Part shown: in pieces, positions 33,147-44,692 of the stretch
Layout of the letters: the number at the start of each line of letters is the position of its first letter
How positions within the stretch are numbered: position 1 is the first letter of the stretch
The notes under the pieces: generated by a model
Seen by the model: only the letters and a program-made list of their open reading frames with translations
Told to the model about the DNA's origin: nothing
The model's database searches: none
Program-made: the position numbers and the translations under genes
Assembly (NCBI GenBank): GCA_023374025.1
Contig: SIJG01000020.1
Span: 1,339,478-1,403,477 of the forward strand
From: Heterodera schachtii
Taxonomy: Eukaryota > Nematoda > Chromadorea > Rhabditida > Heteroderidae
Direction: 5' to 3'
DNA length: 64,000 bases

Positions 33147-36100
33147 GGACAACCGATCCAATTTTAAAATATTTTTGTATTACCGCGATCATTTATTTGA
33201 GAATTTACCAATTCAGTCCCTAAATTCATCCCTCTTTTCATCATTCATTTGTCATTCAGTTCAGTTTTATGTTTTAATCTTCTGCAGTTCTCCTAATTTC
33301 ATCGTCTCTCCATTTTTATTATATTTCTTCCGCCGTTTCCCAATTTACTTCTCAATAAATATTCATCCCAGCTTTTGACAACATTCGGACATCACAACTT
33401 TGGCCCATCCTCAATCCCTCCCAATATTCAATATATTTCGTATCTCATAGACCCCGACCCCATTTTGTTTCTACTACCGAACCGTCCTGTTTCGGGCTTA
33501 CCATTCTATTTTTTTTTGAGGCGGCATCATCAAATGTTCAAATTTTTCAATAGAGCAAATCAAATTCTAACTAATAGGTTCAGGATATCTTGACGGTTTT
33601 AGGATACATTTTGATAACATAAAATAATAATTTTATTATAAAACTTTTTTGGCACATAGTTTTTTCGACGAAATAAAAAATTAAAAAAAGAGAGGAAAAA
33701 AATAAATTTATAATTGCTAAATATTAGCAATTATTATTATAATTCTTTTTTCTTATCTATATTATAATAACATATGATATGGAATAATTTATATATATTA
33801 TTTTTATATTTTTATTGGCTATTATGTGGAAGAAAAGTTTCATTGATTAAATATTTTAAAATAAATTAAATAACTTCGCAGAGATATTTATTTTCATTTT
33901 AACTTCTTAAGAATTTTATATATTATATCGTGTTTAGGAAACTAAAACCATTCGGGCATAACGCATTGGCTACTACCTGTTTAAAAATGTTATTTATTAG
34001 AATTATTTGACAATTGATAAAAAAAGATTAATGAAAATTTAAATTAATTTAAAAAATTTTAATTTATGTTGACTTTGGAGTATTATTTAATGTTTTTAAA
34101 GTTTTTTTTCTTTTATCTCTAATAGGGATTTAGGGATTTAATTTTTATCTATATCAAATTATTTTTCTTTTTTTCGATTTTGTTTTTACTGAAATAAAAT
34201 AAAAAATTATTGTTTTGTTATTTTTTACTGAAAATAAAATATTACATCTCTACAATTTTTAGATTGCTAGCAAATTATTTGGCTTTTTTGCTTTAATTCA
34301 CAAAAGTTTTGTTTATTTAAATTTATTAGTTTTAAGCTTAAAGTTATATTTTGATTGAATTTATTTATTTAAATTTGTAGTATTTATTGTTTCTCGAGAC
34401 TTGCGTAATTCGTGTTACAGCTGTCTCAAGCGTTTAGTTTAATAATATTTTGCAGTTTGTCAAAGGAGACATTTATAAATGTTATTAAATATCATTTGAA
34501 CAGCTCATATATCTCCTCTATTGTGAACGGAGATTGTAATTATGGTAATCTTGAACATAAATTTTTTTATTGCGATACTACTTTTATTTCTATTTATAAC
34601 AAATTTTGATGTGATTATTTTATAAAAGTGGCCATAGTTATTAAACAAAACTACACAAGGTGTCAAATGAGTTATTTCTAAAGTAAATAGCTTAATTATA
34701 GTAAATTTTATTTTTAATTATTTAATTATAATTTTGACATTTCGTTTTACATTTATTTTGAAATTAAGCCTTAATTTTTTAATAAACCTAAAAATCTTCT
34801 AATTTTATTAATGATTAATAAGATTAAATTTAGTTTTACATAAATTATCCACTACTACTCATTTCACTTATTAATTTGACTTGTATTGAATTAAAAATGA
34901 ATTTTATTTTATTCAATAATAAATTTAACTATTTTTAGTCAAGTCAGAGTTCTTTAAAGAAAGCAGACATGCTAAATTTAAACAAAGTGAATTAATAGAA
35001 TTATTCAAATAGATACATATAAATATAACAAATTATTAATTGTATATTTCGAATATAAAAATTCACCTTTACTCACAAAAAAAAGTATAAAATAAAATTA
35101 ATTAAATGATAATTTAACAATTAAATTATATTAATTAAAATCTAGTTTATTTCTGGTTTTTTATGAATTTTACAGAGATGAATCAATACCGTTTTTATTA
35201 AATTAACAATTAGATTTGTCTGTTTATAATCAGAATAAAACCAAAAACGGTTTGTAAAATTTTAAAAAGTAGTAATTATTAAAATACCAAATACAGTTAC
35301 ATTAAATTTTAAATTTATTTTATTAATATGTGTTATTAAATAAAAATAAAATAGACCTGAAAAATTAAAGCCGAATTATAAATCAATTAAAATTAAAAGT
35401 TTTTAAGAAGTTTTTTGAAGCAATTGAGACTATGATCAATATTTAATTGGATAAAATAAACAAAATCTGAATTCGTTGGGCTATTTGCAAAATTGATGTT
35501 TAAAAATTAAAAAAAAAATTTTAAACAATATTGAAAATTTTTTTTTTAAATAATACTGCTTTATTAATTATTCTCTTTCATTTTTAATCCTTGTAATTAA
35601 TGGAAATGAAAAAGCAATTATTAACGCTTTCTTTTAATTTTAAAATAAAAATGCCGTTTATAGCGTGAAAATAAATGAAGAAAATAGCAAAAAGTAATTA
35701 GATTTATTTATACATTGATTTTGAAAGATATGTAATATCCACGTCTAATTGTGAATACCTTAACAGATTTAGTGTCGATTTATTAGACCTAACTCAAGAT
35801 TATGACTTTTTAAATAAATAAAATATGGTAATTACATCCATTACTAAAATTCAATTTAAATCGTTCAAACATATTTTATACCTCCATTTTTGTAGATAAT
35901 TTACTACAAATAGCATAACATGTCGGAAAATCATGCCCTATATTTGGATAAATTTATTAAACTATTAACAACAAAAATTTTTAAATATAAAAAATTTACG
36001 TTATAATAATTTTTTTCATTCATTCCTTGAATGCCTTATACAAATGACCGAAAAAAGAGCTGCAAAATATGTTTGTTGTAATTTTTTATGATATTTTTCC

Positions 36101-37605
36101 TATATTTTCCTTTTTAATTAAATAAATTTATTTTTATACATTCAAAAGTAAAACTGTTCTTATCATAAAGAAAAGTGGAAAATTTAAATTAGTTGGATTG
36201 TTTTATTATATTGGTTTAAAATTTTGCATAGAATAGTCTATTTCATAATTATATGAATTTTCTGGTTGTTTTTGATTTATTTTCTATAAATTATTATTTG
36301 AATTGTTCGTTTAGAATCTGTTTAGAATTTTGAATTTATATATTTTTAAGAAATTATATGACAATAGTAGATTATGTCATATTTCAGAGAATATTTCAAT
36401 TTATAAATTATATATTTTTTAAATATGTATTGTTTGCAATGTTAGAATTTTAAGTGATTTTAATATGTTAATAATTATTGATTTAAATATTTTAATTTAA
36501 AACAATTTAATTAATCCCTTGGCAAAGATCTCTGAACTTTATGGCGCATTGTCCAGATCTTATATAAAAATTGATCGCTTAATGTTGTTTTATGCAATTA
36601 TATAATTGCCAAATATTAATTTGTAATTTTTGCTTTGTAAAATTTTGAAGGAAAATAATAAAATAAAGAAATTAAAAATACGCATATATTGAATTAAATT
36701 ATATGCAGCCATAAAGACTTGCAGTCTGAAGCTTCTCTGCATGCGGCAGATTATTTATATTATTTAAAATTCAACTCAATAGCAAAATTTAACTTTATTA
36801 ATATTTTACCTTAAAACAAAAATAATTAAACACGAAAAACAAACAAAAAGTAAAAAATATTGAAAGTTTAAGATACATATTGCAAATTTTACACGCAAGA
36901 CTCATGAAACTGAATTAAATATTACGCTCGGACCATAAAAAGAAGAAATATATTACAAATAAAAATAATATCTTATATTAAATAAACAATAACTAATATA
37001 AGCTAGTTTTGAAAAATAATTGTAAAATGTCATAATGAAAAAGTAAAGCGAACATTTTATTTTGATGAAAAACTTCGATTTCAGAATTACAAATATTCGA
37101 ACTGAGCTCCCGGTTAAATTTAAATTTCGTCTCATATGTATACATGATATAAAAAAGAATAAAAAATGATATAACTATAAATAATGCTTATAATAGATAA
37201 AAATTAAACATTAAGATAAAAAAGTTATACTATTCTTAATATAAAAAAGCTTAATTTTAAATAAGCTCATTTATTTAGCCAAAAAGATAGTTTTTTAATT
37301 AAAAAAGAATTAAAGTAAAAAATTATAACAAAAATGAATGGTACAGTAAAAATTAAAGAATAAATAATAATTTCGAAATATAACTACTATAGGGACAATT
37401 TCTGCGATACGTTGCGGTCATACTCATAAAAATTATTTTGAAAAATTAATAAATGTCAAATAACAAAATTTAAAATGTACACTCATACAGACAAAAAATG
37501 AAAAGAAAATTTTTGTAAGAATATCCGCTATCGTTCTCGGCATTATTTTATTTTTCATAACATGTCTTAAAAATTTATTAAAAATTTATTTAGTTTATTC
37601 CTTAA
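33147..37605. other. AT-rich stretch, no supported gene
   Basis: 33150-33600 is somewhat C-richer and has two plus-strand frames of 72-82 codons with no family resemblance. 12 bp at 33479-33490 (ACCGAACCGTCC) mirror GGACGGTTCGGT at 32362-32373, possibly chance. The remainder is A/T desert, T-rich around 34-34.9 kb and A-rich from 35 kb. No RNA gene recognised. Confidence 0.4.
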
Positions 37606-37800
37606 TTAGATGGTTATTGTTATATTAAAAGAGACAAACCGGTGGCCGTTTTTCTTCCCTCCCCCCCCCCCCCCTCGTCTAGTGTTGACAAGAACAGAGG
37701 AGTACAAAAACCATCGCCTCTGCCTATCAAACACATAGTCTTTTTTCTCGGGAAAGGGCGATGGAACAGCGACGAAATGGCCATCAAATTGGCCATTACA
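37606..37800 (-). CDS. Possible coding fragment, function unknown
   Basis: One minus-strand frame is open for 64 codons to a TAA at 37606-37608. It includes CNGQFDGHFVAVPSPFPEKK and then DYVFDRQRRWFLYSSVLVN, which is protein-like, before running into glycines encoded by a 14-base C run on the plus strand. Competing open frames exist on both strands (65 and 79 codons), so the reading is uncertain. No family is recognised. Confidence 0.25.
   Translation of the reverse strand, partial: CNGQFDGHFVAVPSPFPEKKDYVFDRQRRWFLYSSVLVNTRRGGGGGGKKNGHRFVSFNITITI
37661..37674. repeat. Run of 14 C residues
   Basis: Homopolymer preceded by CTTCCCT. One of several long C runs in this A/T-rich window, along with those at 26103, about 19360 and 49542. 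Confidence 0.9.
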
Positions 37801-39229
37801 TTATCGATTGGGCTCAAAGATGTCTTCTATATTTGTTATTATAATAAAAATATTATTTTTAAAATTCTCTTTTTTATTTAAATATTTTATATTCTTTTCA
37901 AAAATTATTTTCTAATATTTCTATTCTTATTCGAAAATTTAGTTTATTAGTCGTACTTTATAATTTTATATCACTTTTTACGCTTTTTTATTGCGCCGTT
38001 AAAATTGGCAGAAATTTAAATCGGGTTTATTTAAATGCATAAAAATTTAATTCTAACATTTATTATCAAAAAACATTACTTCGGCATTCGCATTATTCTT
38101 TAGCCTTTTTTTACAGCATTTCATTCATTTTAATTTTCAATTGGTAATTCACAAGTAATTAGAACAAAAAAATTATTTAATTTTTTTTAGCATTTTGTTA
38201 TATTATATTAAAAAGATTTACATATTAACTTATTGTCGTTCAATTAAAAAGTTTAACTCTTAATAGGCAAATGATTAATCATTATAAGACATGAAAATGG
38301 GGATGAATTATTAAATTATAGCAATGCGTAAATATATGATGACTGATCTTGGGCCATGAATAGTAAAAATGAATTAACAGGGTTTAAAATAAACCAATTA
38401 TTTTTTGGGCACTATCACATTCAAAGAAATTGAATGTTTATTTTAAATAAATATATTAATTAAAAAGAAAATTATTACAATGCATTTATATTTTCAAATA
38501 ATAATTTTGAACAAGGAGCAAATTATGCTAAAACAAAGTTGAAGGAATCTTCAGATAACTATAAAAAACCAATAAAATAAATATAACCTTCTGAAATTTA
38601 ATAAAATTTTTATTATCGAAATCTTTTTGGTAAATGTAAAAATGGAATAGAGCCCCGCCCTGCATATGTGGTAATTTTAATTAAATTTATTATTTATATA
38701 AGCTATTAATTGTTTATTATTTTGATGATTTGTTTAGGAATTCACAAAGAAGGACGCAAAGTCACGAAGAAATGCAATTATGAAAAATCAAGACGATAAA
38801 TGCTTTGTTCATAATAAAAAGAATAAAAGATATATACAAAATAAAAGGGAAATGAAATGACAAAAAATAAATAATTAAAAGTAAAAGATTTAAATAAATT
38901 AAATTATGCTTTACTATTACATCAAACACAAAATTTTGACACCGGTTCGTTATTTTTTAATACCTATGGATAATTAAATTAAATAATCATACCAATGTGT
39001 TAATAAACAGAAGTAATGTTAAAGCTACACTATAAATTAGAATTTATCAACGATGCCTAGGTTTTTCCTTAACAAAAAAAAAGATAAAATAAATTATTAT
39101 TGTCGCAATATAAAAATTAAGCTGACTATTTTTCATGAATAAATCTCCGTTCATTAGAGTTTGGATATGTAATGTGTACAATGAAATATTAATAAAATTT
39201 GTAAAGTATCTGATTGCACAAACTGCTAA
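37801..39229. other. AT-rich stretch, nothing recognised
   Basis: Low-complexity A/T DNA. No repeat, RNA gene or supported exon seen. Confidence 0.5.
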
Positions 39230-39648
39230 ATATTATGTAATCCACAACCGTGGGATTTTTCTGTCCGCGCTCCACCCCTGTTTCTTACTAATATTTTGTA
39301 TTTTGAATTTGTTGTTGATCTTAGTCAGCTTTCTGTCTGTAAATCAAATCGTATGCGTAAGCCGATCACTATTGATGGAGGCTACTTATACCTTTTTTAG
39401 TAGAACATTAGCTGATTTTCAGCGCAACCCAGATCAGCTCTATCAATAAGGGGGCAACATTAAAAGAGCAAATCAAAATACGTTCGACAGGACAACAATT
39501 GAGAATACTTGTAGAGGATTTTGCAAATTGTGATCCCTTTAGAACATTTACGAGCTTGTTTTTCTCACTCGAATTTTTTTTTAATATTTGGCCAGCTAGG
39601 TATACGTTTTTAAAAAAATTAATTTTCACTGACGAAATTACTCACTGA
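39230..39648 (+). pseudogene. Coding fragments in two frames, function unknown
   Basis: Frame 1 is open from 39230 to TAG at 39398 and includes NPQPWDFSVRAPPLFLTNIL, FEFVVDLSQLSVCKSNRM and PITIDGGYLYLF. Frame 2 is open from 39412 to TGA at 39646 and includes TQISSINKGATLKEQIKIRS and QLRILVEDFANCDPFRTF. Both look like real protein sequence and follow each other, but join only through a frame change; an intron 39357-39420 (GTAAGC...TTTTCAG) does not restore the frame. I read this as a decayed or incompletely resolved gene. A competing 104-codon frame with ATG (39135-39449, +) and a 73-codon minus frame exist. Family unknown. Confidence 0.4.
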
Positions 39649-39668
39649 CGAAATCACTTACTGACGAA
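39626..39668. repeat. Three tandem ACTGACGAAAT units
   Basis: CACTGACGAAATTACT, CACTGACGAAATCACT and TACTGACGAAATCACC follow one another and end in CCGGGAACC. The layout parallels the CTGTCGAAAAGTCC block at 2423-2497, which also ends at CCGGGA. Confidence 0.75.
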
Positions 39669-39785
39669 ATCACCGGGAACCAAAATATCAAATAAACTAA
39701 ATAATTATTACTCAAAATAATTATTTGCATATTAAACAATCATTCCCTTCTGCTGCCCAATACTCTTCTTTTTATTATTATTGCC

Positions 39786-40048
39786 TAAAAATAAATTAAT
39801 AATTGTTATTTACGGTTAAATAAATATCCATAAAAGGAAAGAACCGGATGACAGTTTAAATGATCTTATGCAAAATTTTTTCGCTGTACTTTTGTATAAA
39901 CATTTAAAATAATGCATTCTTTGAAAATAAAAAATAAAAATAAATCAAATATTGCTTCCTTAAATGTATTATTAACAGCAATAGTAATTATAAATTAAAT
40001 AGAATTAATTAATCGAACATATTTTAAGCAAAAAAATAATAATTAAAT
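39786..40048. repeat. 263-bp direct repeat, copy 1
   Basis: Matches 41572-41833 along its whole length; the only difference I can see is one extra A near 39909. It includes GGAAAGAACCGGATGACAGT and GCTGTACTTTTGTATAAAC. Near-identity implies a recent event. It does not begin TG or end CA, so it is not an obvious LTR. Confidence 0.9.
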
Positions 40049-41571
40049 AAAACAAATTATTCACAAATTCTTTTTTTAACATTTAAACTAAATATATTAA
40101 AATCGTTATATAAAATTAAATTATAGAAAAAAAGGATAATATTACCTTAATCATAATAATCAAAAATTATTTATTCATAATAAAAATTATATTAATTCTA
40201 ATCGTCGCTTCGGCGATAAAGCGGTAAGAGCGAAAGGACTAAATAATATGACACCTAGCAATTTAATTATCTCATATACAACGGCCCGTTTATGGCATTA
40301 ATATTTTATTTAAACTAGAAATTTTGAAAGAATAGTTTCGGGGTTTGAATTAATTTACAAATGTAACAATTCAAAATAAAATCCAATATAAAGGCTTAAA
40401 AATAAATATATGAAGTAGTTAATCACATTAAAATTAATTTAAAAGGTGAGGGTATTGCTCTCCTTTCCAAAAAATAAAAAATAAAAGTGAGGGCCCATGC
40501 CACTCCTTAAATTAAAGTATGATACCCAGGTCTCTTTGCAAGAGATTGTTTATATATGGTAGCTAGTGTTTTGTTTAAAGAGCTAAAATTATATGCCATA
40601 AATAAAATGTGATATTTTGCTAAAAAAGAGTTGCATGAAATTTTATTTATATAAAAAAATTATATTTAAAGCTAAAATAATAAATAAATCTATTAGAATA
40701 TAAACACTTTTAAAAAGAAAAGTTATACGCAAAGAATTAATTATATACTATCGCAAAAGTTTTAAAAAAATATATATTTAACGAGTAAAAAGAAATAATT
40801 AATTCGTAAAAAAATATATATAAAACTAAACTTTTGACAAAAGATTATCGTTAACACAATTTATTTTATATGGTCATAATAGCTCTAATAAATGAACAAA
40901 ACACATAAAGAGAAGCTTTAACTCGGTACCAATCACCTACGAGTTTGTCATTATATTAAAAAACTAGAATATATGTAATATTATTTTAAAATTGTTAAAT
41001 TGAATTATAAAATAATAAATAAAATTTATCTTAAAAGCCAATATAATTTTACAAATAAAAAAATATTCCGTTAAATTACAACAAAATTATTATTACAAGC
41101 TGTAGATGGGGCATTTTTGACCCTACAGTTTTCGCAACACTGTAATTTTGATATTAATTAAATAACAAAGCAAAATAATTAATAATTCAAATAAATAACT
41201 TTGGTCTTTAGACTCATAATACCAATTCTCGCGTCATTTCATGATTTTTACGAATTTTGTTTTTATTATATTACATGATTTATTATTTAAATTTGATCAA
41301 TTATTTGTTGTATAAAGTAAATAATTATATAATTCTTTTATAAATATTAATTGAGTTTGAGCAACTTATGTATTTAATTTCTTTTAAAGAAAATTGAATA
41401 TAAAACTATTAACACTTTATATCCGCTCTCATGCTTCCAATGATTGCACAAAATCATTTATCAGTTTGTTTGACTTTGATTTTTAAAAATGGTTAAATTC
41501 ATAACAAAAATTTTTAATTTTCTTTACTGTATATAAGTATATAACCGATTTAACAACCATTCGCAAATAAA
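40049..41571. other. Spacer between the 263-bp repeats
   Basis: About 1.5 kb of A-rich DNA with GC-richer islands at 40203-40240 (containing CGATAAAGCG before GTAAGAGC), 40440-40530 and 41100-41145. No reverse transcriptase, protease or transposase segment was recognised, so the repeat pair is unlikely to be a complete LTR element. Confidence 0.45.
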
Positions 41572-41833
41572 TAAAAATAAATTAATAATTGTTATTTACG
41601 GTTAAATAAATATCCATAAAAGGAAAGAACCGGATGACAGTTTAAATGATCTTATGCAAAATTTTTTCGCTGTACTTTTGTATAAACATTTAAATAATGC
41701 ATTCTTTGAAAATAAAAAATAAAAATAAATCAAATATTGCTTCCTTAAATGTATTATTAACAGCAATAGTAATTATAAATTAAATAGAATTAATTAATCG
41801 AACATATTTTAAGCAAAAAAATAATAATTAAAT
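41572..41833. repeat. 263-bp direct repeat, copy 2 (262 bp)
   Basis: Second copy of 39786-40048, followed immediately by TGTCGGCGCCCACGACCGAC, which is absent after copy 1. Confidence 0.9.
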
Positions 41834-42870
41834 TGTCGGCGCCCACGACCGACGAAGTCGAGATGCCAGAGAATGCCGAAAGAATTAAATGCCAAAAACG
41901 GAAGAGACAGAGGAAATAATTTTTGAACAAATTTGCATTTAATTATTTATTAATTTAAATTTCATTTCTATTTTATTATTCATCCATATCTTTCATCCTT
42001 TGCCTTTGCGATCACTTTATAAGTCGTTGGAGACAAGAAAAAAAAGGAGCGATAGGGAATTTCACAGTTTAACAAAAAGCGGAAAATGTCCGTGAGCGAG
42101 AAAAAGGGGGAAAGATGGAAATTGAAAAGTCTGTTCTTCATTCGCTTAACTTTTTAATCCGTTCAACATCTTCTCTCTCCAATTTAAAATTATTTATTAA
42201 TTTCGAATTTTCGCACCGTAATAAATATTTGTCACCGGGACATTGTTTGAAGGTTACGGTAGGGGAAAATTTGGTACCAAAAATCGTTTCACCGGGAAAC
42301 GGGAATTGGTCCACCGGGGACTTTTGAAAACAAAATCTGTCAAGGGATTGGCCCACCGGAAATTAAAAGTGATTGGCAAACTCTAATTTGTTCCACCAAA
42401 CAAAGGCTGATTGATTGATTCATTGTTTGATTCTTCTAATTTTGTAGAAAATTAATATTTCCATTCATAAATTTATTATTTTATTCAAATTCGCTTTCCC
42501 AAGTGACGTGGACAAAAAATGTGTCAGCAGAAAATGCGTCAGTGAAAATCAGTAGATGTGATAGAATTTCATAATATGGGGTGATTTTTTGTTGTGAAAT
42601 TGGGATTTTTTGGAAAATATCATTTGTATAAGACAGAGATAAAAACAGACAAAATATATCAAATTCATGGTGTTATGGGTTTTCAAAAATACCAGAAAAT
42701 GAGTTAGATAAAATATTTCAGGTGTTGAAAACATAAAATTAACAAAGAAAAAAAAGTTAGCAAAGCTTTTGAACCTGTTATTTCATCATTTGAATAATAA
42801 TGATTCAGAGAATCCATGACGAAATTTTTTACAAATGTTGTTTTGAAATTGTTCTATTAACTTCTATCCT
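41834..42870. other. Mixed-composition stretch with CACCGGGA phrases
   Basis: 42225-42365 contains CACCGGGA at 42234 and 42289 and CCACCGG(G/A) at 42312 and 42354, with ATTGG or ATTTGG close by. Open frames of 61-72 codons on both strands over this block (42115-42327, 42138-42356, 42549-42734) show no family features. It is probably a relic of repetitive DNA. Confidence 0.4.
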
Positions 42871-42912
42871 AAAGCGTCGATTACCAGTGTAAAGTTAGCA
42901 GGAATGTTGCTC

Positions 42913-43795
42913 GTCTCGTGTACGTAATCTCGTATTCTCATGTTTTTAGACCGTCTCGTAAAAAATCATAATTTGATCTATTCTTTTAAATAAAAAGAAA
43001 GTAGAAATATTTAGTTTATTGGCTAAACCTCCAGTCTTTGTTTGGTTTCTGCAATGGTTCGATAGCCAAACAGATTAAATTATTTCTTATTTATTTAAAT
43101 TGTTAAATAATTTTTAAAACTGTATTACCAAAATTTTCAAACCACCAAAAATAAAGAGCAATTAAAATATTTTTCATTTTTTAAACATAGCCAAAAAAAT
43201 CCAAATTTTGTCTCAAATCGTTTAATAAATTGTGACAGATTTCCGAAAAACAGCCGGACACAAAAATTCCCTAAAAAAATTTTAAATTAACCTAAAAACT
43301 AGAAAAGTGGTCATTTTATGGACAAATCTGTTAACAAAATACATATAATTTTCAAAATTTTTCCCTGCGTCGCCTATCGGCACCGTCTGACCATCTGCTG
43401 ACCACTACACTACTCACTAAATTTGTTGTAGAAATAATGCGCCAGAAATAAATCTCATCAAAAGTAAGGAATTTTAAAAACTAAAAATTTCAATAAATTG
43501 GTTTCTCTTTTTGATAAAAAAAACTGCGAAAATAAATTGATTTGATTAACTGTTGATCTGTTAAATTTTAAAATGCTTTTGTTTTGCTATAATTTTTTCA
43601 CTTGAAAAAATCATTTAATTAAATTTTTTTTTAAATCCCCATTTTGTGCCGGGCCCATTTGAAAGAAAAATTTCGGCCTGATCATTTTTTCGTAAATAAT
43701 AATCAAAAATTTTCGACTAATTTTTTCTAAAAAATAATCTCGTCTGGTCTCGTCTCTCGTGTTTTTAGGGCGTCTCGTTCTCGTGTAGTCGCCAA
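42913..43795. mobile_element. Probable non-autonomous element with CTCGT-repeat ends
   Basis: Both ends carry irregular TCTCGT repeats with a shared phrase: TTCTCATGTTTTTAGACCGT at about 42935 and CTCTCGTGTTTTTAGGGCGT at about 43759. The ends are direct rather than clearly inverted. The interior (43365-43389) holds a version of the GC-rich hairpin core, reading TGCGTCGCCTATCGGCACCG. No transposase or target duplication was found. The shared core with elements at 14.8 and 19.3 kb is the main reason to call it mobile. Confidence 0.5.
43365..43389. repeat. GC-rich hairpin core, diverged copy
   Basis: TGCGTCGCCTATCGGCACCG then TCTGA. It keeps CGCCTATCGGCACCG of the core but has lost part of the outer stem. 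It is preceded by AATTTTTCCC as in the other copies. Confidence 0.75.
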
Positions 43796-43836
43796 TAATT
43801 TGGTTTGAAATTTTCTTTTTAATTCCAATGTTTTAG

Positions 43837-43998
43837 CGGCAGCTGATCGGTCAATGCGCAAAATGTTATTCTGATGCGGAGACTCAGAACCATCTTATTA
43901 CCGATATCACTTATTGGCTGATCGGTGTTATCACTTGTTTTTCAATTTTGGCGTCCGCCAGTGGAGCGCCCATCCTTTTGCTGAACAGGCAAAAATGA
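43837..43998 (+). CDS. Exon with a membrane helix, receptor-like fragment
   Basis: After acceptor CAATGTTTTAG, one frame is open for 53 codons to TGA at 43996. It reads RQLIGQCAKCYSDAETQNHL, then ITDITYWLIGVITCFSILAS, then ASGAPILLLNRQK. An N-terminal polar part with two cysteines precedes a 22-residue hydrophobic helix ending in basic residues. The layout resembles the first transmembrane helix of invertebrate peptide GPCRs, though the expected GN motif is absent. There is no donor before the stop, so the gene ends here or is broken. It starts about 40 bp after the CTCGT-repeat element, whose insertion may have truncated it. Confidence 0.4.
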   Translation, partial: RQLIGQCAKCYSDAETQNHLITDITYWLIGVITCFSILASASGAPILLLNRQK

Positions 43999-44199
43999 AA
44001 TAAAATAGTAAATTTTTTAAATTTTTTTATAAAACGATTTTTCACTAACGATTATAGGGATGCCCACAAAAAGCGATTGGGCGAAGACATCATAAAAAAA
44101 ACTATTCTTAATTTGGTAAAATGGGTTTTTAACGGGGATCGTTTTCATTCTTTAAAAAAGCATTAGAATCCCCGGACCGAGATAACGATTTTCTTTCAG

Positions 44200-44339
44200 A
44201 AATTCAAGTTTCAATTCTCATTTTAATTGCGGTATTTTTTCTCTGGAATGAAATTTATTTCTCCATCCCTACCGCTGAATTGTTTTCTCACAAACGAAAT
44301 AATTTTTTAGTGAATGAAGATAAAATTGCAAAAATATGA
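44200..44339 (+). CDS. Possible exon with a membrane segment
   Basis: An excellent acceptor (TTTTCTTTCAG) precedes 44200. The frame then encodes EIQVSILILIAVFFLWNEIY and continues FSIPTAELFSHKRNN to a TGA at 44337. Protein-like sequence continues past the stop in another frame (KYDIDTRFWGIENVTNIK), suggesting a frameshift. An 82-codon minus-strand frame (44269-44517) overlaps and is a competing interpretation. Possibly a later exon of the membrane protein at 43837, now decayed. Low certainty. Confidence 0.3.
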
Positions 44340-44528
44340 CATTGATACCCGTTTCTGGGGAATCGAAAACGTGACGAATATAAAAATTGTCGTCGATCCA
44401 TTTCATGTTCCCACCCCAAGGCTTCACCCTTAGTTTCAAAATTTTACTGAAAATTGATACGAAATTTTTTTCACTTAGCCGATCAGTAAGACAATAAATG
44501 AAACACAAAAATTGCATGGGCTTTTTAT

Positions 44529-44651
44529 TCAGTGAACCTCATCATTTCTTTTAAGCAATTGCTGTTTCTTCATTCTCTCCACTTGTTTACGTTGAGCATT
44601 TAATTTGTTTGGAATTTTTTGTCTTTTTTCTTCATTTATTTCTTTTTCAAT
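44529..44651 (-). CDS. Charged coiled-coil-like fragment
   Basis: A minus-strand frame open for 40 codons to TGA, reading IEKEINEEKRQKIPNKLNAQ and then RKQVERMKKQQLLKRNDEVH. The heptad-like K/E/Q pattern suggests a coiled coil. A similar stretch just upstream (LKEVKATVEM, about 44682-44653) lies in another frame, so the segment may be a broken 3' part of the gene at 44693-45867 or an independent relic. Confidence 0.35.
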   Translation of the reverse strand: MEKEINEEKRQKIPNKLNAQRKQVERMKKQQLLKRNDEVH

Positions 44652-44692
44652 TCATTTCAACAGTTGCTTTGACTTCTTTCAAAAACTAATTG

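Noticed and set aside
32362..33490. A larger element bounded by GGACGGTTCGGT and its inverse
   Set aside because: Only 12 bp match and the flanking bases diverge; the two inner MITEs explain the structure better.
39786..41833. The 263-bp repeat pair as LTRs of a retrotransposon
   Set aside because: No TG...CA ends, no primer-binding or polypurine tract, and no gag, protease or reverse-transcriptase segment in the 1.5-kb spacer.
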